64,000 nucleotides of DNA. It comes from Azospirillum sp. RU38E (GTDB lineage: Bacteria; Pseudomonadota; Alphaproteobacteria; Azospirillales; Azospirillaceae). Both the position numbers and the translations under genes were made by a program. The notes beneath the pieces were generated by a model, which had not been told where the DNA came from, ran no database searches, and was given only the letters and a program-made list of their open reading frames with translations. Each line of letters opens with the position of its first letter. The stretch's first letter is position 1. This document shows positions 1 to 9,109 of the stretch, in pieces. The stretch lies in assembly GCF_900188385.1 (NCBI RefSeq), contig NZ_FZOI01000014.1, positions 1 to 64,000 on the forward strand, written 5' to 3'.

Positions 1-147
1 CGCCACCCGCTACGACAAAACAGATTGCAGCTACGCCGCAATGATAAACCTTACCGCAACCGTGCTGGTGATGCGATGAATGTCAACAGACCATAACAAC
101 GTGAGAATTTAAGAGTCTGACAATAAACAAAAATCCCAGACGTACTC
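1..147. other. Gene-free stretch at window start
   Basis: I see no convincing coding region or RNA gene here. The right part (110-150) is an imperfect inverted repeat, TAAGAGT...ACTCTTA plus an inner CTG/CAG pair. It overlaps the stop codon of the minus-strand gene at 148 and could act as a weak terminator for it. Confidence 0.4.
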
Positions 148-522
148 TTAAACCGGCAGCAGGGCCGCCGCCACCCGCCGCCCCTCGGCCAGCAGCACAT
201 TATAGGTGCGGCAGGCGGCGGGGCTGTCCATCACATCCACCACCACGCCTGCCTCCCGCAGCGCCTTGCGCAGGGCCGATGGCAGTAACTGCATCTTCGC
301 CCCACAGCCCAGCAGCAGCACCTCCACCTTCGGGTCGGCCTGGGTGATCAGGGCGAAACTTTCCAGCGTCAGTCCGGCGAATCCGGCCACGTCCCAGGGG
401 TGGGTGACGTCCGGCTGTACGATCACCGGTTCCTGATACAGCCGGTTGGAAACGCGGAACATGCCGGGGCCATAGGTGTCGATCACCTGACGGTCGGCGG
501 GGATGATCGGGGTCACATCCAT
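148..522 (-). CDS. Mth938-like domain protein (DUF498 family)
   Basis: This 124-residue protein has the compact Mth938/DUF498 fold signature: an N-terminal stretch around YGPGMFRVSN, a central LLLGCGAK segment near residues 70-77, and a C-terminal half with the TYNVLLAEGRRVAAALL pattern. The family includes AAMDC and the mitochondrial complex I assembly factor NDUFAF3; its bacterial role is poorly defined. In many alphaproteobacteria the gene follows yajC-secD-secF. Here it lies directly downstream of yajC on the same strand with no secDF between. A strong hairpin sits between the two genes, so it may have its own promoter. Family assignment is firm; function is unknown. Confidence 0.85.
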   Translation of the reverse strand: MDVTPIIPADRQVIDTYGPGMFRVSNRLYQEPVIVQPDVTHPWDVAGFAGLTLESFALITQADPKVEVLLLGCGAKMQLLPSALRKALREAGVVVDVMDSPAACRTYNVLLAEGRRVAAALLPV

Positions 523-557
523 CAGATACCTCGGCTGTGTATGTCCGGATATAACAA

Positions 558-595
558 GGCCCGCGTTACCCCTGTTCCCAAGGGCTGCGCGGGCC
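558..595 (-). terminator. Hairpin downstream of yajC
   Basis: GGCCCGCG at 558-565 pairs with CGCGGGCC at 588-595 around a 22-nt loop. On the minus strand the hairpin is followed by a T-rich TTGTTAT tract. It sits between the yajC stop and the Mth938 start, so it probably ends yajC transcription. Confidence 0.55.
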
Positions 596-619
596 TATCG
601 GGCAGAAAAGGCGATGATA

Positions 620-970
620 TTACTTATCGTCGCCCTTCACCGGCTCGGTCTTGCTCAGCACGCTGGTGATGGTGCCGCGCATGACGCGAACGCGCACGCC
701 CTCGGCGATTTCCACCGTCACATCATCATCGGTACCCACCTTAATGACGGTGCCGACAATGCCGCCGCCGGTGACAACCTTGTCGCCGCGGCGCAGGGCG
801 TCCAGCATCGACTTATGTTCCTTCATCTTCTTCTGCTGCGGACGGATCAGCAGGAAATAGAAGACGACGAAAATCAGCACCAGCGGCGCCAGCGACATCA
901 ACTGTTGCATCCCGCCCCCATCGGTCGGGGCGGCGGCAGCCTGGGCATAGGCCGTGGAAATGAACATCAA
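620..970 (-). CDS. yajC: Preprotein translocase subunit YajC
   Basis: The 116-residue protein has an N-terminal periplasmic stretch, one transmembrane helix at about residues 27-45 (LAPLVLIFVVFYFLLIRP), then the basic cytoplasmic motif RPQQKKMKEHKSML and a small beta-rich domain with GDKVVTGGGIVGTV. This is the diagnostic YajC pattern. YajC is an inner-membrane protein that associates with SecDF and SecYEG during Sec export. The secD and secF genes, which normally follow in alphaproteobacteria, are absent downstream. The ATPase gene at 1183 is divergent. Length is normal for the family. Confidence 0.95.
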   Translation of the reverse strand: MMFISTAYAQAAAAPTDGGGMQQLMSLAPLVLIFVVFYFLLIRPQQKKMKEHKSMLDALRRGDKVVTGGGIVGTVIKVGTDDDVTVEIAEGVRVRVMRGTITSVLSKTEPVKGDDK

Positions 971-1182
971 CTGCTCCTCAAAGGACGGATCTTTTCAGGC
1001 GAAACGCCAGACGCGGGGACTATACAAGGGGACGGGCGGGTTGCAACCGAAACTCACCCCAGCCATGCGGCTGAACCGGGTTTGATGGCCGCTTCCACAT
1101 GCTACCGTTCCGGCCCCGCACAATTGGGGTGGGCGCTTGCCGCCCGCAAGCCCCTATCCTGCCTGAAAACCGCGACAGACGC

Positions 1183-2052
1183 ATGACCATGACCGACACC
1201 ACCCATCCGTTGCTGCCGATCCTGTCCCGCATTGCCGACGCGCTGGACCGGCTGGCCCCGCCCGCCACGCCGCGCGCCGATCTGGCGGCGGCCGACGCCT
1301 TTGTCTGGCGCGCGGCGGAACTGGCCCTGGTGCCGGTGGAAAAGGTGTCCTTCGTGGAGCTGGAGCTGTTGCAGGGCATCGACCGGCAGCGCCAGCAATT
1401 GCTGGAAAATACCCAACGCTTCGCCCGTGGCCTGCCGGCCAACAATGCCCTGCTGTGGGGGGCGCGCGGCATGGGCAAAAGCTCCCTGGTGAAATCCATC
1501 CATGCCCGTATCAACCGCGATGCGCCGGGTGGGCTGGTGCTGGTGGAAATCCACCGTGAAGATATCCCCACCCTGCCCAAGCTGCTGGATGTGCTGCGCG
1601 CCAGCGACCGCCGCTTCCTGCTGTTCTGCGATGACCTTTCATTCGGCACCGATGACGGCCAGTACAAATCCCTGAAGGCCATGCTGGAAGGCGGGATCGA
1701 GGGACGGCCGGAAAATGTGCTGCTCTACGCCACCTCCAACCGCCGCCATCTGATGCCGCGCGACATGATCGAGAATGAACGCTCGACGGCCATCAACCCG
1801 GCCGAGGCGGTGGAGGAGAAGATCAGCCTGTCCGACCGGTTCGGCCTGTGGCTGGGCTTCCATTCCTGCGACCAGGATACGTTCTTCGCCATGATCGAGG
1901 GCTATGCCGCTGCCTATGGGCTGAGTATCCCGGTGGAGGAATTGCACGCCGCCGCCGTGGAATGGTCGGTCACACGCGGCAACCGGTCGGGCCGCGTGGC
2001 ATGGCAATTGATTCAGGAGTTGGCCGGCAGCCAGGGCCGGCGCCTGGGTTGA
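1183..2052 (+). CDS. DUF815-type ATP-binding protein (AAA-like)
   Basis: A 289-residue P-loop protein. Walker A is GARGMGKSS, and a Walker B-like LLFCDDLSF lies about 65 residues later. The following segment, LYATSNRRHLMPRDM, is characteristic of the DUF815/COG2607 ATPases (predicted AAA+ superfamily). I start it at ATG 1183 (MTMTDTTHP) because the open frame upstream (from 1099) reads like non-coding translation. It diverges from yajC and precedes the XdhC operon by 73 bp. The biochemical role of the family is unknown. Confidence 0.85.
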   Translation: MTMTDTTHPLLPILSRIADALDRLAPPATPRADLAAADAFVWRAAELALVPVEKVSFVELELLQGIDRQRQQLLENTQRFARGLPANNALLWGARGMGKSSLVKSIHARINRDAPGGLVLVEIHREDIPTLPKLLDVLRASDRRFLLFCDDLSFGTDDGQYKSLKAMLEGGIEGRPENVLLYATSNRRHLMPRDMIENERSTAINPAEAVEEKISLSDRFGLWLGFHSCDQDTFFAMIEGYAAAYGLSIPVEELHAAAVEWSVTRGNRSGRVAWQLIQELAGSQGRRLG

Positions 2053-2125
2053 GCCGCTGGACCTTTCCGATAAAATCCCCATCTGTGGCACTCACATTTC
2101 CCCCGAAAGGGTCGGAGGCTGCATC

Positions 2126-2458
2126 ATGAGTACGCTGGCGGCGGATAACGCCCTTATCTTGCAGCAGGCCGCCGACTGGCTGGCCGCGGGCAAACCGGTG
2201 GCGCTGGCCACCGTTATCGGCACCTGGGGTTCCGCCCCCCGCCCGGTCGGCAGCCTGATGGCCATTGCCGGGGGCGGGGCCATGGCCGGATCGGTTTCCG
2301 GCGGCTGCATCGAAGGGGCGGTGGCGCTGCAGGCGGAAAAGGTGATGCAGGAGGGGGAGCCGCGCCTGATCTCCTTTGGCATCAGCAATGACTTGGCCTG
2401 GGAAGTGGGCCTGGCCTGTGGCGGCAAGCTGGACATCTATCTGGAGCCGATCGCATGA
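2126..2458 (+). CDS. XdhC/CoxI family protein, N-terminal module
   Basis: The 110-residue protein corresponds to the XdhC/CoxI N-terminal domain, including the conserved GSAPRPVGSLM and GSVSGGCIEG motifs. XdhC-type proteins bind molybdenum cofactor and help sulfurate and insert it into xanthine dehydrogenase or CO dehydrogenase-family enzymes. The start has a GGTCGGAGG ribosome-binding site. The gene overlaps the next one by ATGA, so the two halves of a normally single XdhC polypeptide are encoded as coupled separate genes. No molybdenum hydroxylase subunit is visible in the window. Confidence 0.88.
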   Translation: MSTLAADNALILQQAADWLAAGKPVALATVIGTWGSAPRPVGSLMAIAGGGAMAGSVSGGCIEGAVALQAEKVMQEGEPRLISFGISNDLAWEVGLACGGKLDIYLEPIA

Positions 2459-3171
2459 AGCGCCGTGTGTTTGAGGCACTGCGCCGGGCCCAGCAGGCTG
2501 GTCAGCCGGTGGCCCTGGTCACCGATATGGGCACCGGGTTTCAGACCCTGGTGGGCAGCGATGGCCGGCAGCAGGGCGATGTGGGGTTGGAGGATGAATT
2601 CCTGCCCCAGGTGCTGGAGGCCATCCGCCATGACCGCAGCGGCATGGTGGAATTCTATGAGGGCCGTTTCTTCATCAATATCTTTGCCCCGCCGCTGCGG
2701 CTGTTCATCATCGGCGCGGTGCATCTGGCCCAGGCCCTGGCCCCGGCGGCGCGGCTGGCGGGATATCAGGTGGTGGTGATCGACCCACGGGCCGCCTTTG
2801 CCACGCCGGAACGTTTCCCCGACACGGTTCTGGTGCGGGAATGGCCGGATGAGGCGCTGACGGCCCTGCGGCCCGATGCCAGCAGCGCCATCGTGACGCT
2901 CAGCCATGATGCCAAGTTCGACGATCCGGCCCTGAAGGCCGCCCTGGCAACGCCCGCCTTCTATATCGGTGCCCTGGGCAGCCGGAAAAGCCATGCCAGC
3001 CGCCGCGAACGGCTGTTGGCCGATGGGGTGGCGGAGGCGGATTTTGCCCGTATCCGGGGGCCGGTGGGGCTGGATATCGGGGCGGTCAGCCCGCAGGAAA
3101 TCGCCCTTTCCATTCTGGCGGACATGGTGCTGCAGCGGCGCGGCCCGCGCCAGAAGGCGGCGAAGGAATAA
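2455..3171 (+). CDS. XdhC family protein, C-terminal Rossmann module
   Basis: A 238-residue protein matching the XdhC C-terminal Rossmann domain. It has a beta-alpha-beta segment LRLFIIGAVHLAQALAPAA, the VVVIDPRAAFATPERFP motif, SHDAKFDDPAL, and YIGALGSRKSHASRRERL near residues 170-190. It is translationally coupled to the N-terminal module by a 4-bp overlap and is followed 5 bp later by the cofactor nucleotidyltransferase fusion. The three genes form a molybdenum cofactor maturation operon. Splitting of XdhC into two chains is known in alphaproteobacteria. Confidence 0.9.
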   Translation: MKRRVFEALRRAQQAGQPVALVTDMGTGFQTLVGSDGRQQGDVGLEDEFLPQVLEAIRHDRSGMVEFYEGRFFINIFAPPLRLFIIGAVHLAQALAPAARLAGYQVVVIDPRAAFATPERFPDTVLVREWPDEALTALRPDASSAIVTLSHDAKFDDPALKAALATPAFYIGALGSRKSHASRRERLLADGVAEADFARIRGPVGLDIGAVSPQEIALSILADMVLQRRGPRQKAAKE

Positions 3172-3176
3172 GGCGG

Positions 3177-4778
3177 ATGCGTTTCGGTTCCGTACCGACC
3201 CTTATGGCGGCTGGCCATATCCTGGCCCATGCGCTGTCATTGCCTGATCAACGCCTGCGCAAGGGCCATGTGCTGACGGTGGCAGACCGGGATCGGATCA
3301 TTGCATCCGGTATCGAAACAATCATTGTCGCCCAATTGGATCCCGATGATGTGGCGGAAGACCGGGCCGCCACGCGCGTGGGCGCTGCGCTGGCGGGCGC
3401 CGGTCTGACGCAAGGGGCGGCCTATACCGGCCGGGTCAACCTGTTCGCCGCCACTGATGGTTTACTGGTGCTGGATCGGGCGGTGATTGACCGGACAAAC
3501 CGGGTTGATGAAGGGGTGACCATCGCCACCCTGCCCCCCTTCACGCCAGTGGTGGCGGGGCAGATGGTGGCGACGGTGAAGATCATCCCCTTCGCCGTCT
3601 CTGAAACCATCATTTCGCAGGTGGAACAGGTTCTGGCCCAACCGCCCATCCGGCTTTCCCCCTGGGCTGGCCTGTCGGTGGGGCTGGTGCAGACGCTGCT
3701 GCCCGGCGTCAAGCCCAGCATTCTGGACAAGACGCGCACCGTGCTGGCGCAGCGGCTGGCCGGCATTGGCGCCACCCTGGCCTGGGAACAGCGGGTGGCG
3801 CATAACGAAACGGCCCTGGCCACCGTGCTGGCGGCGAAGGGGGCCGATCTGCTGTTGATCGTGGGTGCCTCGGCCATTACCGACCGGCGTGATGTCATTC
3901 CGCTGGCGCTGGAACAGGCGGGCGGCACGGTACGCCATCTGGGAATGCCGGTTGATCCCGGCAATCTGCTGATGCTGGGGGAACGGCAGGGCAAGCCTGT
4001 GCTGGGCCTGCCGGGCTGCGCCCGTTCCCCCAAACTGAACGGGGTGGATTGGCTGCTCTGGCGGTTGGGGGCCGGGCTGGATGTAACACCGGATGATCTG
4101 ATGGGCATGGGGGTGGGTGGCCTGCTGGCAGAGGTGGCTGAACGACCCGCTCCCCGCGCCGTCGGTGCCCGGCAGCCGCGCATCCAGGGGCTGATCCTGG
4201 CCGCCGGCAGCAGCCGACGCATGGGCCAGGACAACAAGCTGCTGCTGCCCTTCCAGGGCAAGCCCCTGTTGCGCCATGTGGTGGAGGCGGCGACCGCCTC
4301 TCAGCTCTGCGGCCTGACGCTGGTAACCGGTCATGATGATGCGGCGGTGCGGGCGCTGCTGGACGGGCTGCCGCTCCACATCACCCATGCCGCCGACCAT
4401 GCGGCGGGGATGAGCGCCAGCCTGAAGGCCGGGTTGGCTGCCCTGCCGGCCGATCTGGATGGGGTGATGGTGCTGCTGGGCGACATGCCGCTGGTGACGG
4501 CGGGGGAGATTGACCGGCTGATCGCCGCCTTCTCCCCCGCCGATGGGCGCGGCATCTGTGTGCCCAGCCATGGCGGGCAGCGGGGCAACCCGATCCTGTG
4601 GAACAGTACCTATCTGCCGGAAATGCAGGGACTTACCGGCGATAAAGGCGCGCGTGACCTGCTGCTGCGCCACGCCGCCGCCATCTGCGACGTGCCGATG
4701 GACAATGACGGCGTGCTGCGCGATGTGGATACACCGGACGCACTGGCCGACCTGATCGCGCTCACGGGCGAACGATAA
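3177..4778 (+). CDS. Molybdopterin-binding / MocA-like nucleotidyltransferase fusion
   Basis: This 533-residue protein fuses two modules. Residues 1 to about 320 resemble a MoeA/MogA-type molybdopterin-binding domain (RKGHVLTVADRDRI near the start, LLIVGASAITDRRDVIP, GKPVLGLPGCARSPKLNG). Residues from about 335 are a MobA/MocA-like NTP transferase, with ILAAGSSRRMGQDNKLLLPF as nucleotide-binding loop and LLGDMPLVTAGEID carrying the catalytic aspartate. The combination is expected to activate molybdopterin and transfer CMP (MCD cofactor) for xanthine dehydrogenase-family enzymes, matching the XdhC genes just upstream. Its 3' end overlaps the convergent esterase gene by 17 bp. Confidence 0.9.
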   Translation: MRFGSVPTLMAAGHILAHALSLPDQRLRKGHVLTVADRDRIIASGIETIIVAQLDPDDVAEDRAATRVGAALAGAGLTQGAAYTGRVNLFAATDGLLVLDRAVIDRTNRVDEGVTIATLPPFTPVVAGQMVATVKIIPFAVSETIISQVEQVLAQPPIRLSPWAGLSVGLVQTLLPGVKPSILDKTRTVLAQRLAGIGATLAWEQRVAHNETALATVLAAKGADLLLIVGASAITDRRDVIPLALEQAGGTVRHLGMPVDPGNLLMLGERQGKPVLGLPGCARSPKLNGVDWLLWRLGAGLDVTPDDLMGMGVGGLLAEVAERPAPRAVGARQPRIQGLILAAGSSRRMGQDNKLLLPFQGKPLLRHVVEAATASQLCGLTLVTGHDDAAVRALLDGLPLHITHAADHAAGMSASLKAGLAALPADLDGVMVLLGDMPLVTAGEIDRLIAAFSPADGRGICVPSHGGQRGNPILWNSTYLPEMQGLTGDKGARDLLLRHAAAICDVPMDNDGVLRDVDTPDALADLIALTGER

Positions 4779-5625
4779 GCGCGCGCCCGCCGCTGCGGAC
4801 CTGTTCCATCTCCAGCGGTGAGGGCTTTCCCGCCTCGCCCCCCAGAAAGGCCAGCACCTGCGCCATAGCGCCATGGGCCATCAGGTCGGTATGGGCGCCC
4901 GCCGCCGGGCGCCAGGCGGTGACGGGTGCTGTCGCCAATGCCTCCAGCGCCTCCCCCAATGCCACCGGAATGGTCCGGTCGGCGCGGCCATGCAGGATTA
5001 GCACCGGTGCGCGCACCTCCGCCATGAAAGACGCGCTGTTGAAGCGGTGTCGCAGCAAGGCGCGCACCGGAACGAACGGGTATCGCTGGGCCGCAACATC
5101 GGACAGGCTGGTGAAGGGGGCCTCCAGAATCAGGGCGGCCAGCCCGCGTTCCGCCGCCAGGGGCACGGCGATGCCGGTGCCCAGGCTTTCCCCCCAGATC
5201 ACCAGCTTCCGGCCCGACACCCCCTGCCCGACCAGGAAATCCAGCGCGGCGCGCCCATCGGCCAGCAAGCCCTTTTCCGACGGCTCCCCGTCATTGCCGG
5301 CATAGCCGCGATATCCGGCGATCAGCACGCCATAGCCGGCATCGGCCAGCGCCCGCGCCTTGTCGGCCCGCAGACCGGGATGGCCGGCATTACCGGGAAA
5401 CAGCGCAATGGTCGGCTTGGTCAGCCCATCGGCCGCCCGATACCAGCAATCCAACGCCAGACCGTCGGCAGTGGCCGCCTGTACCACCCGGAAATCAGCC
5501 AACCCCCAATCCGGCGGGGAAACCCGGCCGCGATGGGGCCGGAAGATCAGTTTTTCCTGCTGCACGGTCAGCCCAGCGACAATGGCGAGATAGAACAGCG
5601 CCAGGATCGCCAGCAGCCAGAACAT
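4762..5625 (-). CDS. Alpha/beta hydrolase, membrane-anchored
   Basis: A 287-residue alpha/beta hydrolase of the BEM46/FrsA-like type. An N-terminal membrane segment (residues 2-20) is followed by the family motif QQEKLIFRPHRG. The nucleophile elbow is GESLGTG near residue 146, an acid lies in HGRADRTIP, and the histidine in GAHTD. The active site probably faces the periplasm. It is translationally coupled to the upstream ABC exporter: the exporter's TGA and this ATG share one base (TGATG at 5623-5627 on the minus strand). The substrate is unknown. Confidence 0.82.
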   Translation of the reverse strand: MFWLLAILALFYLAIVAGLTVQQEKLIFRPHRGRVSPPDWGLADFRVVQAATADGLALDCWYRAADGLTKPTIALFPGNAGHPGLRADKARALADAGYGVLIAGYRGYAGNDGEPSEKGLLADGRAALDFLVGQGVSGRKLVIWGESLGTGIAVPLAAERGLAALILEAPFTSLSDVAAQRYPFVPVRALLRHRFNSASFMAEVRAPVLILHGRADRTIPVALGEALEALATAPVTAWRPAAGAHTDLMAHGAMAQVLAFLGGEAGKPSPLEMEQVRSGGRALIVRP

Positions 5626-7433
5626 CAGCCCTCCAGCCCCGCCTGCAGCGCGTAGTAACGGGCATAGGCACCGCCCGTTGCCAGCAACTGTTCATGCGTG
5701 CCCTGCTCCACCACCCGGCCCTTATCCATCACATAGATGCAATCGGCATCAATGATGGTGGACAGCCGGTGGGCGATGACCATGGTGGTGCGCCCGGCCT
5801 GCAGCCGGCGCAAAGCTTCCTGGATGGCGCGTTCCGATTCACTGTCCAGGGCCGATGTCGCCTCATCCAGCAGCAGGATGGGCGCGTTCTTCAGCATGGC
5901 ACGGGCAATGGCAATCCGCTGGCGTTGCCCGCCGGACAGTTTCAGCCCCTGTTCACCCACAATCGTGTCATAGCCCTGGGGCAGTTGCAGGATGAAATCA
6001 TGCGCCGCCGCATCGCGGGCGGCCTGTTCCACCTCCGCCTCCGACGCGCCGGGGCGGCCATAGGCGATATTGGCGCGGATCGTATCATCGAACAGGGCGG
6101 TTTCCTGGCTGACCAGGGCGATATTGGCCCGCAGGCTGGCCAGCGTCACATCGCGTATATCCTGATCGCCCACCAGCACCCGGCCGGCATCCACATCATA
6201 AAAACGCGGGATCAGGTTCAACACGGTGGTCTTGCCGGACCCAGAGGCCCCCACCAGGGCCACGGTGCGGCCGGGCGGAATTTCAATATCGATACCGTTC
6301 AGCGCGACCGTATCCTCACCATAGCCGAAGCGCACCTGATCCAGCCGGATGCCCTGCATGGCCACCGGCAGGGTTTTGGCATCAGGCCGATCCACGATGG
6401 CCGGCTTGGCATCCAGCACCGCCAGCACCCGTTCCGCTGCCGCCAAACCCATCTGCAACTGGGCATTCAGCTTGGTCAGTGCCTTCATCGGCTGGAAGGC
6501 CAGCATGAAGGCACCGATGAAGGCCACCAGCTGGCCCGCCGTGCTGTCACCGGTGCCGATGGTGTAACCGCCATACAGGATGATGCCCACCACGGCCACG
6601 CCGCTGAACACCTCATTGATCGGCATGGTGGAAGCGGCGGTGCGGTAGCTTTTGGCCGTCAGCTTGCGCAAGCGGTCGATGGTCACGCCGACCCGCTTTT
6701 CCTCATATGCCTCCATGCCATAGGCCTTCACGTGCCGGGCGCCCTGGAAGGTCTGGCTCAACACGGCGGAGAAATTGCCCAGCTCTGCCTGCTGGCGGGC
6801 GGCGATGCGGCGCAGCCGCTTGCCCAGCCGCGACAGGAACAGCCCGGAAAAGGGGAAAACGGTGAAGGCGATCAGGCCCAGCAGCCAGTCCTTTTCAAAC
6901 ATCACCGCGATCAGCACGATCAGGGTCAGCGCATTATTGACAATACCGGTCAGGCATTCCGACACCGCCATGCGCATCTGGTTCACATCATTGACCAGAT
7001 GCGAAATCAACTCGCCGGAGGCGCGGCCATGCAGATAGGCCAGATCGGACCGGATCAGGTGGCTGTAAACCTGCCCCTGAATACGCGCCACCACCCGCTG
7101 GCCGACATGGTTGACCATGACCGAATGGCCATAGGAGGCGCCGCCGCGCACGACAAAGGCTATGAAGATCAACGCGGCGAAGGGCAGCAGATAGCCATGA
7201 TTATCCGGCTGGAAAACCTTATCCAGAAGCGGCTGCAGCCCCTGGGCGATGGTGCCGGTGCCAGCCGCCTCCGCCACCATCAGCACCAGGGCCAGGGCCA
7301 GCCGCAGCTTGTACGGCCCAAGATAGGTGCGCATCAGGCGGCGCACCAGCGTGAAAGTGGGCTGGCTGCGCTTATTATCGGCGGGCAGCGCCACAATATT
7401 TTTGGACAGGGGCGGGGTGGCCAAGGCAGGCAA
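5625..7433 (-). CDS. MsbA-like ABC exporter (fused permease-ATPase)
   Basis: A 602-residue half-transporter: a six-helix transmembrane domain (residues about 35-330), then a nucleotide-binding domain with Walker A GASGSGKTT, Q-loop LVSQETALFDD, signature LSGGQRQR, Walker B ILLLDEATSALD and the H-loop AHRLST. This is the lipid A/multidrug exporter family (MsbA/LmrA), dimeric in the inner membrane. The start shown is TTG at 7433, because the frame is open and a TGGAAA precedes it. ATG at codon 34 is an alternative that would still retain all transmembrane helices. MsbA function is likely but not certain. Confidence 0.88.
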   Translation of the reverse strand: MPALATPPLSKNIVALPADNKRSQPTFTLVRRLMRTYLGPYKLRLALALVLMVAEAAGTGTIAQGLQPLLDKVFQPDNHGYLLPFAALIFIAFVVRGGASYGHSVMVNHVGQRVVARIQGQVYSHLIRSDLAYLHGRASGELISHLVNDVNQMRMAVSECLTGIVNNALTLIVLIAVMFEKDWLLGLIAFTVFPFSGLFLSRLGKRLRRIAARQQAELGNFSAVLSQTFQGARHVKAYGMEAYEEKRVGVTIDRLRKLTAKSYRTAASTMPINEVFSGVAVVGIILYGGYTIGTGDSTAGQLVAFIGAFMLAFQPMKALTKLNAQLQMGLAAAERVLAVLDAKPAIVDRPDAKTLPVAMQGIRLDQVRFGYGEDTVALNGIDIEIPPGRTVALVGASGSGKTTVLNLIPRFYDVDAGRVLVGDQDIRDVTLASLRANIALVSQETALFDDTIRANIAYGRPGASEAEVEQAARDAAAHDFILQLPQGYDTIVGEQGLKLSGGQRQRIAIARAMLKNAPILLLDEATSALDSESERAIQEALRRLQAGRTTMVIAHRLSTIIDADCIYVMDKGRVVEQGTHEQLLATGGAYARYYALQAGLEG

Positions 7434-7561
7434 TTTCCATCAGCGGACACATATCCAGGCAACGGCCATGCCCGTCACCGGCGTGCGAAGAGGTAGCATA
7501 TTGTCAGATGATGGGCACCCGGCAAGAAGACCCGGCGCAGGGCCGCCATTCCCCGCCCCCG

Positions 7562-7906
7562 TCAGGCGGGGTCCGCCGGGCTTTGCCCCCGCAGCCAGCC
7601 GGCAATGATCGCCCCCACCCCTTCCTTGGTGAAGGCCACCCCCATCCCCTGGGCAGATTGCCGCACCACGCGGGCATCAGCCTGCATGCCTACCGCTGGC
7701 ACCTCCAGCACCAGCAGCGTGCCGATGGGCAAGGAAGGGGCGCCGGTCAGCAGGGCACCAGAGGCAGAAACATCGCTGATGCGGCAGTCGAACCGATCCG
7801 ACCCGACATGCAGATGGATGGGGGCGTAAACCGGCCGCCGGTCATAGCGACGGCGGTTCGGCTTCACCAGGGCGGCAATGGCGCTGAAAAATCCGGTTCC
7901 CGACAT
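7562..7906 (-). CDS. PilZ domain protein
   Basis: A 114-residue single-domain protein with both c-di-GMP-binding motifs of PilZ: RRRYDRRP (RxxxR, near residues 18-25) and DVSASG (D/NxSxxG, near residue 45). It should bind c-di-GMP and act as a small effector, for example on motility or exopolysaccharide. It is the last gene of the minus-strand signalling operon, 3 bp after the response regulator-phosphatase, which suggests that second-messenger input feeds into the partner-switching module. Confidence 0.9.
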   Translation of the reverse strand: MSGTGFFSAIAALVKPNRRRYDRRPVYAPIHLHVGSDRFDCRISDVSASGALLTGAPSLPIGTLLVLEVPAVGMQADARVVRQSAQGMGVAFTKEGVGAIIAGWLRGQSPADPA

Positions 7907-7909
7907 GGC

Positions 7910-9109
7910 TTACAGCCTGCTGATGCAGATGGCGGTCAAATCATCGGCCAAAGGCCGCTGCACCACAGTGTCGAAGGCGGCAAGAAAAGGTGCAAGCCGC
8001 TTTTCATCGGTCCCGAAGGTTTGATCGACCAGCCGCAACAGCCCCTCTTCCCCCAGCAGATGGCCGTTGCGATCCTCTGCCTCCGTCACCGCGTCGGAAT
8101 AGACCAGCAGGCTGGTCCCCTGGGGGAACGCCACCTCATCGGCCGTCAGCAGTGGATTGTTGGAAACGCCCAGCATTAGGCCGCTGGCATCCAGCAGGGT
8201 GCTCTTGCCCGCGCAATAAAGCAGCGGACTTGGCGCGCCGGCCGCCGCGTAACGCAGCGTGCCGGCGGCCCGGTCGATGATGCCATAGAAGCAGGTGGCA
8301 AACTGCCCCACCGGCAGCAGATCCTTCAGCGGCCGGTTCAGCATGGTCAGCCAAGCCGCCGGTTCGTACCCGTGCGGGGGGATACGTTCGATCAGGGTGT
8401 GAAAACGAAATGTGTTGATGGCAGCCGAAATACCATGGCCGGAGAAATCGGCGGCCAGAATGCCCAGCCGGTTTTCATCCAGATCAAACATTGTCCAGAA
8501 ATCACCGCCCAATTCGTCCGACGGCTCAAACCGCCCTTCGATGGACAGGCCATGGCGCAGCCCGGCCGCCGTAATCGCCCGCTGATCCGGGATCAGCGAC
8601 AGTTGCATGTTGCGGGCCAGCTTCAGGTCGCTTTGCAGCCGGCGATGGAAATCAGACAGGTTGCGGAAGAAGAACTGCTTTTCCAGATGCAGCCGCACCC
8701 GGGCCATGCATTCACCCGGATTGATCGGCTTGGCCAGAATATCCGATGCCCCGGCCTCAAAACACTTCACCCCCGCCGGGTCGGAGCGGGAGGATGTCTG
8801 CATCAAAACGGGCAGATCAGCCCAGGCCGGATTGGTGCGAACCTGCCGGCACATGGCCAGCCCATCCATCACCGGCATGTCAATGTCCAGCAGCACCAGA
8901 TCATAGTGACGGGCTGCCAGCTGCTGCAGCCCTTCCTGGCCATTGGTGGCGAAATCCACGCCGCCAATGCCCACCCAATGCATGAAGCGCGAGAGGATTT
9001 CCCGGTTGAACCGGCTGTCATCGACAATCAGCACTCGGAAATCGCCAAAGGCAATCCGCCGGGGGGCGCCGGGGAAGGCGCCCTTTTCGCTGTCTGCTCC
9101 ACCGCTCAT
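7910..9109 (-). CDS. Response regulator fused to PP2C (SpoIIE/RsbU) phosphatase
   Basis: A 399-residue two-domain protein. The N-terminal receiver (residues about 25-145) has the DD pair in LIVDDSRFNRE, the phosphoacceptor in VLLDIDMPVMDG, and the conserved lysine in LAKPI. A linker helix leads to a SpoIIE-type PP2C domain with metal-binding aspartates in DELGGDFW, LAADFSGHG and the C-terminal ADDLTAICI. Such proteins dephosphorylate STAS anti-anti-sigma factors when the receiver is phosphorylated. The STAS protein and HATPase kinase of the same partner-switch are encoded immediately upstream (ATGA overlap with the HATPase gene). Confidence 0.93.
   Translation of the reverse strand: MSGGADSEKGAFPGAPRRIAFGDFRVLIVDDSRFNREILSRFMHWVGIGGVDFATNGQEGLQQLAARHYDLVLLDIDMPVMDGLAMCRQVRTNPAWADLPVLMQTSSRSDPAGVKCFEAGASDILAKPINPGECMARVRLHLEKQFFFRNLSDFHRRLQSDLKLARNMQLSLIPDQRAITAAGLRHGLSIEGRFEPSDELGGDFWTMFDLDENRLGILAADFSGHGISAAINTFRFHTLIERIPPHGYEPAAWLTMLNRPLKDLLPVGQFATCFYGIIDRAAGTLRYAAAGAPSPLLYCAGKSTLLDASGLMLGVSNNPLLTADEVAFPQGTSLLVYSDAVTEAEDRNGHLLGEEGLLRLVDQTFGTDEKRLAPFLAAFDTVVQRPLADDLTAICISRL

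Noticed and set aside
3462-4874. 470-codon open frame on the minus strand
   Set aside because: Antisense of the molybdopterin/MocA fusion; no domain signature.
5694-7496. 600-codon open frame on the plus strand
   Set aside because: Exact antisense of the MsbA-like exporter; low-complexity His/Gln/Gly-rich translation typical of shadow frames in GC-rich DNA.
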